Below, piece after piece: positions 63,141 through 64,000 of a stretch of DNA of 64,000 nucleotides. The stretch's first letter is position 1, and each line of letters starts with the position of its first letter. Below the pieces are notes generated by a model, which searched no databases, had not been told where the DNA came from, and saw nothing but the letters and a program-made list of their open reading frames with translations. The translations under genes and the position numbers were made by a program. The stretch lies in assembly GCA_944384905.1 (NCBI GenBank), contig CALWVE010000002.1, forward strand, positions 1 through 64,000, in the 5' to 3' direction. This DNA is from an uncultured Clostridia bacterium. GTDB taxonomy: Bacteria > Bacillota > Clostridia > Oscillospirales > Acutalibacteraceae.

Positions 63141-63314
63141 AAAGGGAACCCCCGGCGAGGGTTCCCTACGCCGAAACCGTCCCCCGGACGCTTTCGGCTA
63201 CCCTCCTGCGCTTTTAGAGTTCAAAAACTTCCGCTTTCTGCGGAAAGCGGGAAGGGCTTCGCCCCTTCACCCCACCACCTTTTGAAAAAGGTGGACGAAA
63301 ACTTTTACATTTAT
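63141..63314 (+). repeat. Dispersed hairpin repeat, copy C
   Basis: The same element order as copies A and B: GGGAACCC/GGGTTCCC, a CCTCCTGCGCTTTTA segment, TTCCGCTTTCTGCGGAA (shared exactly with copy A), GAAGGGCTTCGCCCCTTC, CACCTTTTGAAAAAGGTG, and terminal GAAAACTTTTACATTTA. It fills the 380-bp gap between proC and the beta-galactosidase fragment. Confidence 0.8.
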
Positions 63315-63336
63315 ACTTTTGAAATTTCTGGTAAAA

Positions 63337-63369
63337 CAAAAGCCCGCCTTTTTCAGGACGGGCTTTTGT
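63337..63369 (-). terminator. Beta-galactosidase terminator
   Basis: Stem AAAAGCCCG / CGGGCTTTT with an imperfect upper part, followed by TGTTTT on the minus strand, 17 bp after the stop codon. Confidence 0.85.
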
Positions 63370-63385
63370 TGAATGCAAGGGCAAA

Positions 63386-64000
63386 TTATTCTACTGTGAA
63401 ACGCACATGCGCGCTGAAAGCGGCATCGTTTACCTGATACTTTTCTTTCAGAGCCGGGCCGCAGCTGTTGGAACCGATACCGCTGTGCTTCATATCGACA
63501 CACCACACGGTATAGCCGCTGGGCTGAAGTTCATAGTTATGCTTCTTTGCGGCCAGTTCTTCCTGCGTATAAACAGAGGCATTCACGGAAAGCGTTTCCG
63601 GAGAAGCAACACGCAGAGCAACCGCGCCATCGGAGACAGCAGCATAACGGCAACCCCAGTGGCTCATGTTTTCCTGCGGTTTGATGTAGGGTTCGTATTC
63701 ATCGGCGACATCGCCCGCAAACAGACCCAGCCAGGAAGCGCGATGCTTATCGCAGTAGCTTTCATACGGACCGTAGCCGTAGTATTCCAGTGTTCCGAAC
63801 GTTTCGGGCATGAACAGACGCAGGCCGAAACGCGGCAGGAAGGTAAAGCGGGTATCACGCTGCATATCCAGCGCCAGATCAACGGCACCCTCGGCATCGA
63901 TCGTCCAGACAGCCGTACCGTTCAAAAATGCTTTTCTGGAAACAGCGCCCAGACCAAAGCGGCAGGCAATGCTCACCAAGCCGTTTTCGTCGCAAACTTC
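63386..64000 (-). CDS. GH2-family beta-galactosidase, C-terminal part (runs off the window)
   Basis: The last 204 residues of a large beta-galactosidase of the LacZ type, corresponding to the small-chain domain 5. Motifs are LPRFGLRLFMP, YYGYGPYESYCDKHRAS, YIKPQENMSHWGCRY, and VDMKHSGIGSNSCGP (the substrate-loop and Trp-containing end region). The reading frame is open to the right edge, so the start and catalytic domain are outside. Together with the GH36 enzyme it suggests use of plant or milk galactosides. Confidence 0.93.
   Translation of the reverse strand, partial: EVCDENGLVSIACRFGLGAVSRKAFLNGTAVWTIDAEGAVDLALDMQRDTRFTFLPRFGLRLFMPETFGTLEYYGYGPYESYCDKHRASWLGLFAGDVADEYEPYIKPQENMSHWGCRYAAVSDGAVALRVASPETLSVNASVYTQEELAAKKHNYELQPSGYTVWCVDMKHSGIGSNSCGPALKEKYQVNDAAFSAHVRFTVE

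Noticed and set aside
62868..63437. Open frame crossing the proC start and repeat copy C
   Set aside because: It spans the repeat and antisense proC without a start signal or family match.

Overview
The window looks like chromosomal backbone from an anaerobic, endospore-forming Clostridia-class Firmicute, probably an Oscillospirales/Ruminococcaceae-type gut or animal-associated bacterium. The sporulation and germination genes (spoIIAA-spoIIAB-sigF and a tricistronic gerA operon), the HrcA/CIRCE-type groE operon, a T-box on valS, an L19-type leader, clean sigma-A promoters and strong GGAGG ribosome binding sites all point this way. Base composition is close to even. The genus assignment is inference. 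I see no phage, insertion sequence, CRISPR array or integrated element.

Layout. 1-3.6 kb: a phosphonate operon (phosphonoacetaldehyde hydrolase phnX, an iron-type alcohol dehydrogenase, and a truncated phosphonate-binding protein) with a DeoR-type regulator upstream. Both promoters carry the same operator-like motif in the -35/-10 spacer. 3.7-8 kb: a MoxR / DUF58 / transglutaminase operon. 8.1-9.5 kb: rpsF-ssb-rpsR. 9.5-11.3 kb: two tandem paralogous lipoproteins of no family I recognise. 11.5-15 kb: an RlmI-like methyltransferase and groES-groEL under CIRCE. 15-20 kb: gerA-gerB-gerC, divergent from a DUF421-DUF4363 pair. 20-25 kb: a membrane glycosyltransferase, a candidate structured small RNA, then murE-murF, a small conserved-looking protein and trmO. 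25.8-26.3 kb: a Val-Asp-Phe-Gly-Cys tRNA cluster.

26.5-35 kb is a protein-quality-control block: hslO, a methyltransferase, yerC, engB, lon, clpX, clpP and tig. 35-40.5 kb: a phosphoesterase, thrC, then yraN-rnhB-rbgA-lepB-rplS and a solitary tRNA-Gly. 40.8-49.6 kb is more accessory: an XRE regulator, an EamA transporter, a cupin, a DUF4364 protein, a HAD phosphatase overlapping a DUF3841-like gene that itself overlaps an ADP-ribosylglycohydrolase, two lipoproteins, an AbgA-like amidohydrolase and a divergent ECF S component. 49.6-56.8 kb: spoIIA operon, folC, a flavin reductase-rubredoxin fusion, and valS with its T-box. 56.8-64 kb: MarR-MATE, a GH36 alpha-galactosidase with a second MATE transporter, proC, and the C-terminal part of a GH2 beta-galactosidase that runs off the right edge.

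Three intergenic copies of one hairpin-rich repeat (near 43.5, 52.7 and 63.2 kb) form a dispersed family. Most genes are ordinary housekeeping. The observations most worth following are the ADP-ribosylglycohydrolase/DUF3841-like pair, the candidate small RNA at 21.5-21.7 kb, the phn operator pair, the tandem lipoproteins and the dispersed repeat.
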